Position numbers and translations under genes: made by a program. The notes under the pieces are model-generated. The model worked only from the letters and a program-made list of their open reading frames with translations. It had not been told where the DNA came from and did not search any database. A stretch of 64,000 nt of DNA from Myroides oncorhynchi (GTDB lineage: Bacteria > Bacteroidota > Bacteroidia > Flavobacteriales > Flavobacteriaceae). The stretch lies in NCBI RefSeq assembly GCF_020905415.1, contig NZ_JAJJMP010000001.1, positions 1,251,501-1,315,500 of the forward strand, read 5' to 3'. Of this stretch, positions 8,994 to 17,242 are shown one piece after another; within the stretch, counting starts at the first letter, position 1, and the number at the start of each line of letters is the position of its first letter.

Positions 8994-9001
8994 CAAAGAT
9001 A
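8994..9001 (-). promoter_or_regulatory. -7 promoter box of holB
   Basis: On the minus strand TATCTTTG, matching TAnnTTTG, ends 4 nt before the ATG. Transcription would begin at or beside the start codon. Confidence 0.6.
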
Positions 9002-9685
9002 AATTAATTATCAAGTGTTTAAAATATTCATGGTTATAATTGTCTAGGTATTTTAGTGATAATGAGTATCGGTGTTGTTCTGTATACATGTGTATTAAAC
9101 AACTATACAAATTGATTATTTAATGGAATTCACCTAGTATGCAGTAAAGTGCATTGTCAAAAGGTAGTACTGAAAATGTATTTCTTGTTTTAAAGGTTAT
9201 TAGCCTAATTTATAGTTTATTATATTAAGTTATTTGACTTGGTATTGGGGTCTAGTAAGTTTTGTTTTTAGCGTATTTAGATTGATTTTTAACTTATTGG
9301 TATTCAGTTATTAATGTAGGTGATCGGGATGTGGTCGGCATATGATCGGCTTATATAAGTAAAAAACAGCCTATCATTAGGGGAGCACCTGCCTAACATA
9401 AGGGAATCATGGTGACTTAGTATTGGATTGTTTTATGAGAATACTTATTCTGTAGGAGAAGAATTATAGTATTAATTACTTGTTAGTGTAAAAAAATGTA
9501 TCCTCTTTATATTTTGTATTTATGTATGTAAATAGTTTAATTACGAAAATTATAATCATGTATTATGTGTTTTTATTGTATTAAATTTAGTTTATTGACT
9601 ATTATGTGATATAGTAATAAGTGTATATTGTTAAAATAATTGTATAACAGTATAATAATCAAGTACTCTGATATGTAAAAAGATT
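9002..9685. other. noncoding stretch between divergent holB and pgk
   Basis: About 680 AT-rich bases without a gene. The only ordered structure seen is a set of three GRTCGG repeats with an 11-bp period at 9322-9350. The remaining sequence shows no clear hairpin terminator or known RNA. Confidence 0.5.
9322..9350. repeat. three direct repeats at 11-bp spacing
   Basis: GATCGG, GGTCGG and GATCGG begin at 9322, 9333 and 9344, one DNA helical turn apart, in otherwise AT-rich intergenic DNA. They could be a protein-binding site or chance. No function is assigned. Confidence 0.4.
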
Positions 9686-9693
9686 TATATTTG
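9686..9693 (+). promoter_or_regulatory. -7 promoter box of pgk
   Basis: TATATTTG fits TAnnTTTG, 34 nt upstream of the pgk ATG. Confidence 0.65.
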
Positions 9694-9727
9694 TGTAACT
9701 TATGGTATAATATTTAAATACGTAAAA

Positions 9728-10918
9728 ATGAAATCTATTGATAGTTTTGATTTTAAAGATCAAAAAGTACTAGTTAGAGTTGACTTTAATGTTCCCTTAG
9801 ATGAGAACTTTAATGTTACAGATACGAATAGAATTGAAGCTGCTAAACCTACTATTGATAAAATAGTAAAGGACGGTGGTGTGGCTATTCTAATGTCGCA
9901 TTTAGGAAGACCAAAGGGAGAGCGAAATGATAAGTATTCACTGCGTCATATCGTAAGTAAGACTGAAGAAATATTAGGTCGTAAAGTTACATTTGTTACT
10001 GACTGTGTTGGAGCTACAGTTAAGGATGCTATCGCTGCTAGTAAGGCTGGAGACATCATTTTATTAGAGAACTTACGTTACTACGCTGAGGAGGAGAAGG
10101 GCGATGAAACATTCTCTAAACAATTAGCTGATCTAGCTGATTTTTATGTGAATGATGCATTCGGGACAGCTCACCGTGCGCATGCTTCTACTACCATTGT
10201 AGCTAAGTATTTTGGAGAGAAGAAATGCTTTGGTTATTTATTAGCAAAAGAAATAGACAGTTTAAATAAAGTACTTAATAGTACTGATAAACCTGTAACT
10301 GCTGTATTAGGAGGATCTAAGGTGTCTTCTAAAATTACGATTATAGAGAATATTTTAGATAAGATCGATCACATGATTATCGGTGGTGGTATGACTTTTA
10401 CGTTTATTAAAGCGTTAGGTGGTAAGATTGGTAATTCTATCTGTGAAGATGATAAAATCGAATTAGCTTTAGATATTCTTAAAAAAGCAAAAGAGAAAAA
10501 TGTACAGATACACTTACCAGTGGATATTATAGCTGCGGATGCATTCTCTGCAGATGCTAATGTACAAGTGGTAGCTGCTAATGAGATTCCTGATGGATGG
10601 CAAGGGCTTGATGTAGGACCAAAGACATTAGAGAGCCTTAAGCCTGTGATAGCTGAGTCTAAAATTATCTTATGGAATGGACCATTAGGAGTATTTGAGA
10701 TGGATAAATTTGCTAATGGAACTATCGAGCTTGGTAACTTCATCGCTGAGGCTACTAAGAATGGTACTTTCTCATTAGTGGGAGGTGGAGATTCTGTGGC
10801 TGCTGTTAAGCAGTTTGGTCTAGCGCCTAAGATGAGTTATGTATCTACCGGTGGTGGTGCAATGTTAGAGATGTTAGAAGGACAAGTATTACCAGGAGTA
10901 AAAGCAATACAAGAATAA
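9728..10918 (+). CDS. pgk: phosphoglycerate kinase
   Basis: Glycolytic enzyme interconverting 1,3-bisphosphoglycerate plus ADP with 3-phosphoglycerate plus ATP, in the cytoplasm. The 396-residue length is typical. The signature [11 protein letters not shown] sits near residue 15. The substrate-binding [10 protein letters not shown], the hinge/nucleotide region [25 protein letters not shown] and the C-terminal GGGDSVAAV and [13 protein letters not shown] are all intact. A single-gene unit with its own promoter box and a strong hairpin after the stop. Confidence 0.98.
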   Translation: MKSIDSFDFKDQKVLVRVDFNVPLDENFNVTDTNRIEAAKPTIDKIVKDGGVAILMSHLGRPKGERNDKYSLRHIVSKTEEILGRKVTFVTDCVGATVKDAIAASKAGDIILLENLRYYAEEEKGDETFSKQLADLADFYVNDAFGTAHRAHASTTIVAKYFGEKKCFGYLLAKEIDSLNKVLNSTDKPVTAVLGGSKVSSKITIIENILDKIDHMIIGGGMTFTFIKALGGKIGNSICEDDKIELALDILKKAKEKNVQIHLPVDIIAADAFSADANVQVVAANEIPDGWQGLDVGPKTLESLKPVIAESKIILWNGPLGVFEMDKFANGTIELGNFIAEATKNGTFSLVGGGDSVAAVKQFGLAPKMSYVSTGGGAMLEMLEGQVLPGVKAIQE

Positions 10919-10924
10919 TTAGTA

Positions 10925-10958
10925 GATCCCTATGCTTGGATACTCAAGCATAGGGATC
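10925..10958 (+). terminator. hairpin downstream of pgk
   Basis: GATCCCTATGCTTG (10925-10938) pairs perfectly with CAAGCATAGGGATC (10945-10958). The T tract after it is short, so termination efficiency is uncertain. Confidence 0.65.
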
Positions 10959-10975
10959 TTAATATACATAGCGCA

Positions 10976-12487
10976 ATGAATTACAAAGTATTAACGTTAT
11001 TGGCCTTTGGGTTGATTTCTTTTTCATCAATGGGACAGAATCAACCGAGTACGCCGACAGAGCCTTTAAAGAAGGAGATGGATCCAGCAGTGTATTTGGA
11101 TTCGATCAAAAAAACATTTGTTAATCATGCTAATAGTGCTTCTATTGAGAAGCGTTGGCTGAATGAATTAATGAATCAAGATTTGTTTAATGAGTTAGAA
11201 AGTGAGTTAGCTGATGCAAACTTCGATGACGAAGATATTCGTTTAGATGAGTTGCCTACTGAGCTTTTAAAAGAACGTTTAAAACGATTAAATGAGAAAA
11301 CACCATTTAATGTAGAGTACAACGAAACATTAGAAAAGGTGATTAAATCATTCTTAAAGAAGAGAAAACGTTCTTTTGAGAGGTTAATAGGTTTATCTGA
11401 ATACTATTTTCCAATGTTCGAAGAACAATTAGCTAAACAGAATGTCCCATTAGAAGTTAAGTATCTATCTATTGTAGAGTCTGCGCTAAATCCAGTGGCT
11501 CGTTCTAGAGTGGGGGCAACAGGTCTATGGCAGTTCATGTATCCTACTGGGAAACAGTATAACTTAGAGGTAACATCTTATATAGATGATCGTATAGATC
11601 CATTAAAATCATCTGAGGCAGCTGCTAAGTTCCTTTCTGATTTATATGGTATGTTCGGTGATTGGGATTTAGTTTTAGCATCTTATAATGCTGGACCTGG
11701 TAATGTGAGTAAAGCGATTCGTCGTTCTAATGGATATACAAATTATTGGAATATTAGACCGAATCTTCCACGTGAAACACAAAATTATTTGCCCGCTTTC
11801 TATGCTACGATGTACATCTTTGAGTATGCTAAAGAGCATGGTATTGTATCAAAGAAGACTCCTATAAAAGTTGTTGAAACAGATACTATTGCAATTAAGA
11901 AGACAATGTCTTTTGACCAAATCGCTAGTTTATTAGATGTTTCTAAAGAGGAGATAAATTTCTTGAATCCTACCTATAAATTAGGTGTAATCCCTTATGA
12001 TAGTGGTAAACAAAACTTTTTGAGATTACCTATTAAGAAGATTGGTTTAATGGCTTCAAATGAAGAAAAGATGTATGCTTATGTTGATTTTTTAGATGCT
12101 AGAAAAGAGCAACCAAATTATAGTATTGTAGCTGAATCTATTGTTGAAACAGCTTCTGTCAACCCACGTTACCATACTATTAAAAAAGGGGAAAGCCTTG
12201 GAAGTATTGCTAAGAAATATGGACTGTCTCAGGCAGATCTTAAGAAACTGAATAACATGAAAAGTAGTGTTATTTATCCTGGTAAAAAACTAGTTATTGG
12301 TAAAACAGCAGTTGCTCAGGCTTCTAGTAAAGGTAGTAAGAGTAATTTCTATACCGTTCAAAAAGGAGATTCACTATCTTCTATCAGTAAGAAATTTGCT
12401 GGAGTTTCAGTGACTAAGTTGAAGTCTTTAAATAACATGAAAGGATCTGATGCAATACGTCCTGGAATGAAGTTGAGAGTGAATTAG
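10976..12487 (+). CDS. mltD: membrane-bound lytic murein transglycosylase, MltD type with two LysM
   Basis: A 503-residue exported protein. A signal peptide (about residues 1-20) is followed by a spacer and a lysozyme-like SLT domain. The catalytic Glu lies in the motif VESALNPVARSRVGATGLWQF, followed by SYNAGPGNVSKAI and NLPRETQNYLPAF. Two LysM modules occupy the C-terminus (YHTIKKGESLGSIAKKYG and FYTVQKGDSLSSISKKFAG). It should cleave glycan strands of peptidoglycan in the periplasm. No lipobox cysteine is seen. The following DUF4837 gene starts 25 nt downstream and is likely co-transcribed. An internal CACGTG sequence at 11764-11779 resembles parS but encodes the conserved LPRET segment. 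Confidence 0.93.
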   Translation: MNYKVLTLLAFGLISFSSMGQNQPSTPTEPLKKEMDPAVYLDSIKKTFVNHANSASIEKRWLNELMNQDLFNELESELADANFDDEDIRLDELPTELLKERLKRLNEKTPFNVEYNETLEKVIKSFLKKRKRSFERLIGLSEYYFPMFEEQLAKQNVPLEVKYLSIVESALNPVARSRVGATGLWQFMYPTGKQYNLEVTSYIDDRIDPLKSSEAAAKFLSDLYGMFGDWDLVLASYNAGPGNVSKAIRRSNGYTNYWNIRPNLPRETQNYLPAFYATMYIFEYAKEHGIVSKKTPIKVVETDTIAIKKTMSFDQIASLLDVSKEEINFLNPTYKLGVIPYDSGKQNFLRLPIKKIGLMASNEEKMYAYVDFLDARKEQPNYSIVAESIVETASVNPRYHTIKKGESLGSIAKKYGLSQADLKKLNNMKSSVIYPGKKLVIGKTAVAQASSKGSKSNFYTVQKGDSLSSISKKFAGVSVTKLKSLNNMKGSDAIRPGMKLRVN

Positions 12488-12512
12488 ATAAAGTTTATAA
12501 AGTTAAGTACTA

Positions 12513-13505
12513 GTGAGATATTTATTAGGTTGTTTTATAGTAATATTGTTTTCTTTATTTGTAAGCTGTAAGGACAGAACAGCTAATGATATAGGGACAA
12601 ACCATACTGAAGAATCTAGTCAGATATTAGTAGTTATAAATGATAGACTTTGGTATGGAGCAGTAGGTGATAGTATTAGAGAATATTTAGCCGAACCTAT
12701 AGAAGGTATATCTCCTCCAGAGTCAAAGTTTTTTATAGAACAGATTTCTCCTAACCTTTTCTCTTCTAGAACGAAGAATAGGAGAAATATTATCGTGTTT
12801 TCAGATAATTATAACAAGAATAGCTTCCAGTTTGAACAGAACAAGTTTACAGATCTACAAATGTATTTTTCAGTAAGTGGAGAGTCTAAGATTGGTTTGA
12901 TTAATGAATTTAAAAAGAATGTAGATTCTATCACTAATTCTATTCTTAATTCTGAATTTGATGTTATTACAAAGCGAATAAGTCGAGGAAGTATAATTGA
13001 TCCTAATTATTTTCAGGATAAGTTTAAAGTTCATTTGACACTACCATCAACTTATAAACTTGTGAGTAATCACAATCGATTTGTTTGGTATAAAAAAGAT
13101 ATTGCATCTGGAAATAGCAACGTTCTAATTTATGATATACCATTGAGTAGGATTGAAAATAATAAGAATACGATAGCAAACAATCTTCTGTTTGTCAAAG
13201 ATTCTGTAAATGGAATGTATATTCATTCCATAGAAGATAATTCATTTATGAGTCCTAATGAAGGTTCTATTCCTATAAAACGTGAATCAACTAAACAGGG
13301 AAGAAAAGTGTATGAGTTTACAGGAGATTGGGACATGCAAAATAGTTTTATGAGTGGACCTTATCTAAGTTATGCTATTAGAGATGTAAAGACAAATAGA
13401 TACTTGTTTATTGAAGGTTTGGTTTATAATCCTTCTATGGGAAAGAGAAGTATCTTAATGGAAGTTGAAGCTATCATAAATACGCTTAGTTTTAATGATA
13501 ATTGA
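12513..13505 (+). CDS. DUF4837 family lipoprotein
   Basis: A 330-residue protein beginning at GTG, with a lipoprotein signal (RYLLGCFIVILFSLFVSC, cysteine about residue 19). It resembles the DUF4837 family of Bacteroidota, which is often found just downstream of mltD-like genes. Function is unknown; an envelope role beside the transglycosylase is inferred from linkage. Typical segments are VVINDRLWYGAVGDSIREYL near the N-terminus and YEFTGDWDMQNSFMSGPY near the C-terminus. No ATG is available closer to the signal peptide. It ends in a bidirectional terminator shared with kup. Confidence 0.8.
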   Translation: MRYLLGCFIVILFSLFVSCKDRTANDIGTNHTEESSQILVVINDRLWYGAVGDSIREYLAEPIEGISPPESKFFIEQISPNLFSSRTKNRRNIIVFSDNYNKNSFQFEQNKFTDLQMYFSVSGESKIGLINEFKKNVDSITNSILNSEFDVITKRISRGSIIDPNYFQDKFKVHLTLPSTYKLVSNHNRFVWYKKDIASGNSNVLIYDIPLSRIENNKNTIANNLLFVKDSVNGMYIHSIEDNSFMSPNEGSIPIKRESTKQGRKVYEFTGDWDMQNSFMSGPYLSYAIRDVKTNRYLFIEGLVYNPSMGKRSILMEVEAIINTLSFNDN

Positions 13506-13520
13506 TAAGATTATTAGTAT

Positions 13521-13555
13521 AAAAAAAGACACCTAATTTTTAGGTGTCTTTTTTT
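13521..13555. terminator. bidirectional terminator between DUF4837 and kup
   Basis: AAAAAAAGACACCTA (13521-13535) pairs with TAGGTGTCTTTTTTT (13541-13555) around a five-base loop. A and T tracts on both sides serve both strands. Confidence 0.85.
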
Positions 13556-13558
13556 ATA

Positions 13559-15541
13559 CTAATATTTTCTTTTTAAGGGTAGTTCTTCTATTGGATTTAT
13601 AATCATAGGGAAACGTTCTACGGTTACTGCACTGCTGTCAAGACCAAAAGCTTTCTCTTCCGATAAGGCTAGTTTCTTAAGCCATTCATACATCGTAAGT
13701 ATAATCTTTTCATGTGCAGGTAGCTCATTGTCATATGACAATTCTTTTTCTATCAATACGTATTCAAAATCAGTGTTGATATTGTTCTTTTGTAATGAAG
13801 CATATTTACTAATAACATCAATCTCTCCATTATCAACTAGCTCTTTTAAAACTTGTTTTAATAATACACTAATTTTTTGATCGTTTCTAAAACCTAAGTA
13901 GAAGTCAACACGTATAATATTATCGGCTCCCATCTTTTGTATTTTATACTCTAAATTATAAGGTTGATCACTTACATTAACATGAACGAACCAATAGTTA
14001 TCTGCTCTTTTTGGTCTTCGTTGAGTAATTGAGAATAAGGCTTTATATTCTATTTTGGAGCAGGTATTAGAATTCGTTAAATAAATCAAGTTGGAAGCAT
14101 ATTTTGGTATACTTGTATCAGAGCTTATATCTATTAAAATATCTTTATAAGTATCTATACTGACAAATTCGGTATAATTCTTTCTAATCTTTTTGGCTAA
14201 GTAATTAATTATCATTGTACCTGCAAGTAACGAAGCGATAAATACTGTGACATAACCACCATGAGTAAATTTTTGTACATTGGCGATAAAGAAAGATATT
14301 TCTAAGGCTAAATAGGCAGCTTCGACTAAGATGATAACTAGTATGTGTACTCGTTTAAGATACATATAGTATCCTAATAATATAGTCGTCATAATCATGC
14401 ATAGCGTGATTGCTAGACCATAAGCAGCTTCCATATTACCTGATTCTTCGAAATGTAGTACAACGAAAACACAACCTAAGAATAATAACCAGTTTATAGA
14501 AGGAATATACAGTTGACCTTTTATGTTAGTAGGGAATTTTACTTTTACTTTAGGCCATAAGTTTAGACGTATAGCTTCATTAATTAGGGTGAATGATCCA
14601 CTGATTAATGCCTGAGAAGCAATTACTGCTGCTAAGGTAGCAATAGCTATACCGAATGGTAAAAACCAATCTGGCATAACTAAAAAGAAGGGATTTGCGG
14701 GATTAACTTTATCTGGTGAGAGACTTAGTAGTGTCTGACCTGAATAACCTATTAAATAAGCTCCTTGTCCAAAATAACACAATACTAGCATTGATTTTAC
14801 AAAAGCCCAGGTGATACGAATATTTTTTATCCCACAGTGACCTAGATCACTATAAAGTGCTTCAGCACCTGTAGTACATAAAAATACAAAACCTAGTACG
14901 AAGTATCCTTCTGAATGAATAGATAGTAGATGTACAGCATAGTAAGGATTTAGTGCTTTAAATACGGAAGGATTATCTACTATATGTGTTAAACCGATAA
15001 CGCCAATCATTAAAAACCACAATGTCATCATAGGACCAAAGAATTTACCTATAGCTTTAGTACCAAACTGCTGTATAGCAAATAGAATAAAAATAATGCC
15101 AATAACAATAGGAATAGTTTTAAGGTTAGGTTCATAGATTCTCAGTCCTTCTACAGCTGATGATATCGAGATAGGAGGAGTGATAATACCATCAGCTAAT
15201 AATGCACTACCACCGATAATGGCAGGTATGATTAACCAGCGTTTCTTCAGTCTCTTCACTAGAGTGAAAAGTGAGAAAATCCCACCCTCACCATTGTTAT
15301 CTGCTTTAAGGGTTAGAAATACGTACTTAATCGTAGTTTGTAACGTAAGGGTCCAGAATACGCATGAGATTGCACCTAAGACAATGTCTTCTCGTATAGT
15401 TTCTTGACCCAGTATCGCTTTCATTACATAAAGAGGTGACGTACCAATATCCCCATAGATAATACCTAAAGTGACTAATAGGGTTCCCAATGTTATTTTA
15501 TTTAGTTGGGAGTGATTGCCATGCGATGAATTTGCTTGCAT
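13559..15541 (-). CDS. kup: Kup-family potassium uptake transporter
   Basis: A 660-residue inner-membrane protein. The family signature KITLGTLLVTLGIIYGDIGT opens the first of about 12 hydrophobic segments, and GIIYGDIGTSPLYV is the classic KUP/HAK motif. Further marks are NNGEGGIFSLFTLVKR, TTGAEALYSDLGHCG and NPFFLVMPDW. A hydrophilic C-terminal domain of about 200 residues follows the membrane part, as in E. coli Kup (622 residues). It imports K+ with protons. Single gene; its stop codon abuts the shared terminator. Confidence 0.95.
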   Translation of the reverse strand: MQANSSHGNHSQLNKITLGTLLVTLGIIYGDIGTSPLYVMKAILGQETIREDIVLGAISCVFWTLTLQTTIKYVFLTLKADNNGEGGIFSLFTLVKRLKKRWLIIPAIIGGSALLADGIITPPISISSAVEGLRIYEPNLKTIPIVIGIIFILFAIQQFGTKAIGKFFGPMMTLWFLMIGVIGLTHIVDNPSVFKALNPYYAVHLLSIHSEGYFVLGFVFLCTTGAEALYSDLGHCGIKNIRITWAFVKSMLVLCYFGQGAYLIGYSGQTLLSLSPDKVNPANPFFLVMPDWFLPFGIAIATLAAVIASQALISGSFTLINEAIRLNLWPKVKVKFPTNIKGQLYIPSINWLLFLGCVFVVLHFEESGNMEAAYGLAITLCMIMTTILLGYYMYLKRVHILVIILVEAAYLALEISFFIANVQKFTHGGYVTVFIASLLAGTMIINYLAKKIRKNYTEFVSIDTYKDILIDISSDTSIPKYASNLIYLTNSNTCSKIEYKALFSITQRRPKRADNYWFVHVNVSDQPYNLEYKIQKMGADNIIRVDFYLGFRNDQKISVLLKQVLKELVDNGEIDVISKYASLQKNNINTDFEYVLIEKELSYDNELPAHEKIILTMYEWLKKLALSEEKAFGLDSSAVTVERFPMIINPIEELPLKRKY

Positions 15542-15640
15542 AAATGTGAGGTTTAATACTTAAAATGTTGTAACTGTATGGTTACTAAAAGTGGGGTAGT
15601 CAAAGTGTGTAACAAAAACATCCAATAGGCTAACAATACT

Positions 15641-16501
15641 CTAGTAAAGATATTTTGACTTTAATAAAGGTATATCCACATCTAGAGCATCAATTAAAAA
15701 GCTCTCAACTGTACTATAGTGTTGCTCGATAGTGGTTAATGCCTTATTTAGATATTGTTCTTTTACAGTAAATAATGTAAGTAAAACGTTTGTTTGATCA
15801 TCATTTAGTAGAAACTTCTCTTGCATGTTTAGAGTATCTAGATTCACACATTGGTTAGTCAGCAGATAGTCTTCTCTTACTGTATTTATATCTACTCCTA
15901 ACGCTGTTAGTAATAAAGCAGCTGCTAATCCTGTTCTATCTTTACCTGCTGTACAGTTAAACATAAGAGGAGCATTAGCACCTTGTACTTCTTTGAAGAA
16001 GGCTTTGTATTCATTTTGGTTGTGTAATACTAGTTGTTCATTGATGTCAACTAGTAATTTATTTGCGAGTTCGTCATTAGCATCCATGACGATTTTCATC
16101 ACATTATTTTTACTTAGATTACCAGGTCTTATAGGTAGTAATATCTCATTAGAAACTGTTGAAGGCAAGAGTGTTTTCTGTTCTATGCTTTCTTCTTCAC
16201 TTCTAAAATCTATGATAGTTGTAAGAGGTATAGAAGATAAGTAGTTTAAATCCCTTGTCGTGAGGTTACTTAATTGGCCAGATCGAAATAGCTGTCCCCA
16301 TTTTACAATTCTGTTATCTTTGGTTTTATAACCACCTAAATCTCTAAAATTTGATTGTCCTTCCAATGGAAGCTGACGAAGACCACTTACAGTTATTTCT
16401 GTATCTGTTTCTAATACACAAAGCTCAAAGGTCTCTATGTTTTTTGTAGAGATTACATCAGTTCTTTGAATAGAATTGTTGTCTTTTTTTAAATTTCGCA
16501 T
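15641..16501 (-). CDS. tyrosine/dual-specificity protein phosphatase (IphP-like)
   Basis: A 286-residue protein with the Cys-phosphatase P-loop NCTAGKDRTGLAAALL (CX5R form) near residue 180. The preceding segment NFRDLGGYKTKDNRIVKWGQ, followed by LFRSGQLSNLT, is typical of the Y_phosphatase3/IphP group found in bacteria. No signal peptide is visible, so it is probably cytoplasmic. The substrate could be a phosphotyrosine protein or a phosphoinositide-like compound; the sequence does not decide. No operon partner is evident. About 100 bp separate it from the divergently oriented regulatory side of kup. Confidence 0.82.
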   Translation of the reverse strand: MRNLKKDNNSIQRTDVISTKNIETFELCVLETDTEITVSGLRQLPLEGQSNFRDLGGYKTKDNRIVKWGQLFRSGQLSNLTTRDLNYLSSIPLTTIIDFRSEEESIEQKTLLPSTVSNEILLPIRPGNLSKNNVMKIVMDANDELANKLLVDINEQLVLHNQNEYKAFFKEVQGANAPLMFNCTAGKDRTGLAAALLLTALGVDINTVREDYLLTNQCVNLDTLNMQEKFLLNDDQTNVLLTLFTVKEQYLNKALTTIEQHYSTVESFLIDALDVDIPLLKSKYLY

Positions 16502-16721
16502 AGTGCTACCATTATATATTCTCTAATATTTTTAGAGGTAATTATTATAGGCTTTTGTAAGATCTACAAGTATTTATACATGTCGAGTTTTAAGCATTCG
16601 GTATTAGTTCTAACTTACTTGACTTGATATTAATATGAAAGATTATTAAATAATAACTCATAAAAGTATTAAGTTAAGTGTTATTCTTATATGCTGCAAA
16701 TATATTGTGGAAAAAAGAATT

Positions 16722-17132
16722 TTATAAAGAATCTTCTTCTTTTTTTTCAGTAGTAGCTTCAATGAATTTCTCAAAAAGCTTGACCATTTTATTGTTAACT
16801 TCTTCGAATGTCAATCGATCTTTTGATTGATAGAATAACATCATTGAATAAGGCTTATCTAAACTAACATGATCTAATAACATGTGTTTATTTATTCTAT
16901 ATGCTTCGCGTAATAACCTTTTAAAGTAGTTGCGATCTACTGCTTTTTTATAGTGACGTTTAGATACAGAAACGCCAACTTTAAGAGGTAAATTATCATC
17001 ATTGGATATCTGAACATAGACCATTCTCAATGGATATTTAGTTACAGTCTTACCTGTAGTAAATAGTTCCTCAATAGCGATTCTACTCTTTAGCTTTTCC
17101 TTCTTAGGGTATGTAAATTTCTTTTGTTCCAT
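16722..17132 (-). CDS. rnpA: ribonuclease P protein component
   Basis: A 136-residue basic protein that assists RNase P RNA in 5-prime maturation of tRNAs. Typical marks are YPKKEKLKSRIAIEELFTTG at the start, GVSVSKRHYKKAVDRNYFKR and LLREAYR (the RNR motif region VDRNYFKRLLREAYR). The start is placed at 17132 (MEQKKFTYPKKEK). A longer frame to 17234 would cross both a promoter box at 17141-17148 and the terminator hairpin of the upstream peptidase gene. The usual neighbour rpmH is not adjacent here. Confidence 0.93.
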   Translation of the reverse strand: MEQKKFTYPKKEKLKSRIAIEELFTTGKTVTKYPLRMVYVQISNDDNLPLKVGVSVSKRHYKKAVDRNYFKRLLREAYRINKHMLLDHVSLDKPYSMMLFYQSKDRLTFEEVNNKMVKLFEKFIEATTEKKEEDSL

Positions 17133-17140
17133 ATCATTGA

Positions 17141-17148
17141 CAAAGGTA
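17141..17148 (-). promoter_or_regulatory. -7 promoter box of rnpA
   Basis: Minus-strand TACCTTTG fits TAnnTTTG and ends 8 nt before the ATG at 17132, implying a very short leader. Confidence 0.65.
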
Positions 17149-17210
17149 ACAAAGGAATGCGAGATATTTATAAATAAAATGAAAGAACAAGATTCGAGAA
17201 TTGAATAAAA

Positions 17211-17239
17211 AAACGGTGATCTTATTAAGATCACCGTTT
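17211..17239 (-). terminator. terminator of the M1 peptidase gene
   Basis: AAACGGTGATCTT pairs with AAGATCACCGTTT around three bases. On the minus strand the hairpin is followed by a run of T. Confidence 0.8.
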
Positions 17240-17242
17240 AGG

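Noticed and set aside
8919..9110. Short minus-strand ORF over the start of holB
   Set aside because: It is a shadow frame with no family features, lying over the holB start and promoter.
11764..11779. parS-like TCTTCCACGTGAAACA inside mltD
   Set aside because: It is one base from the consensus but encodes the conserved LPRET residues of the transglycosylase, so chance through coding constraint is the simpler reading.
17133..17234. N-terminal extension of rnpA
   Set aside because: It would run through the promoter box and the terminator of the upstream peptidase; the family start is MEQKK at 17132.
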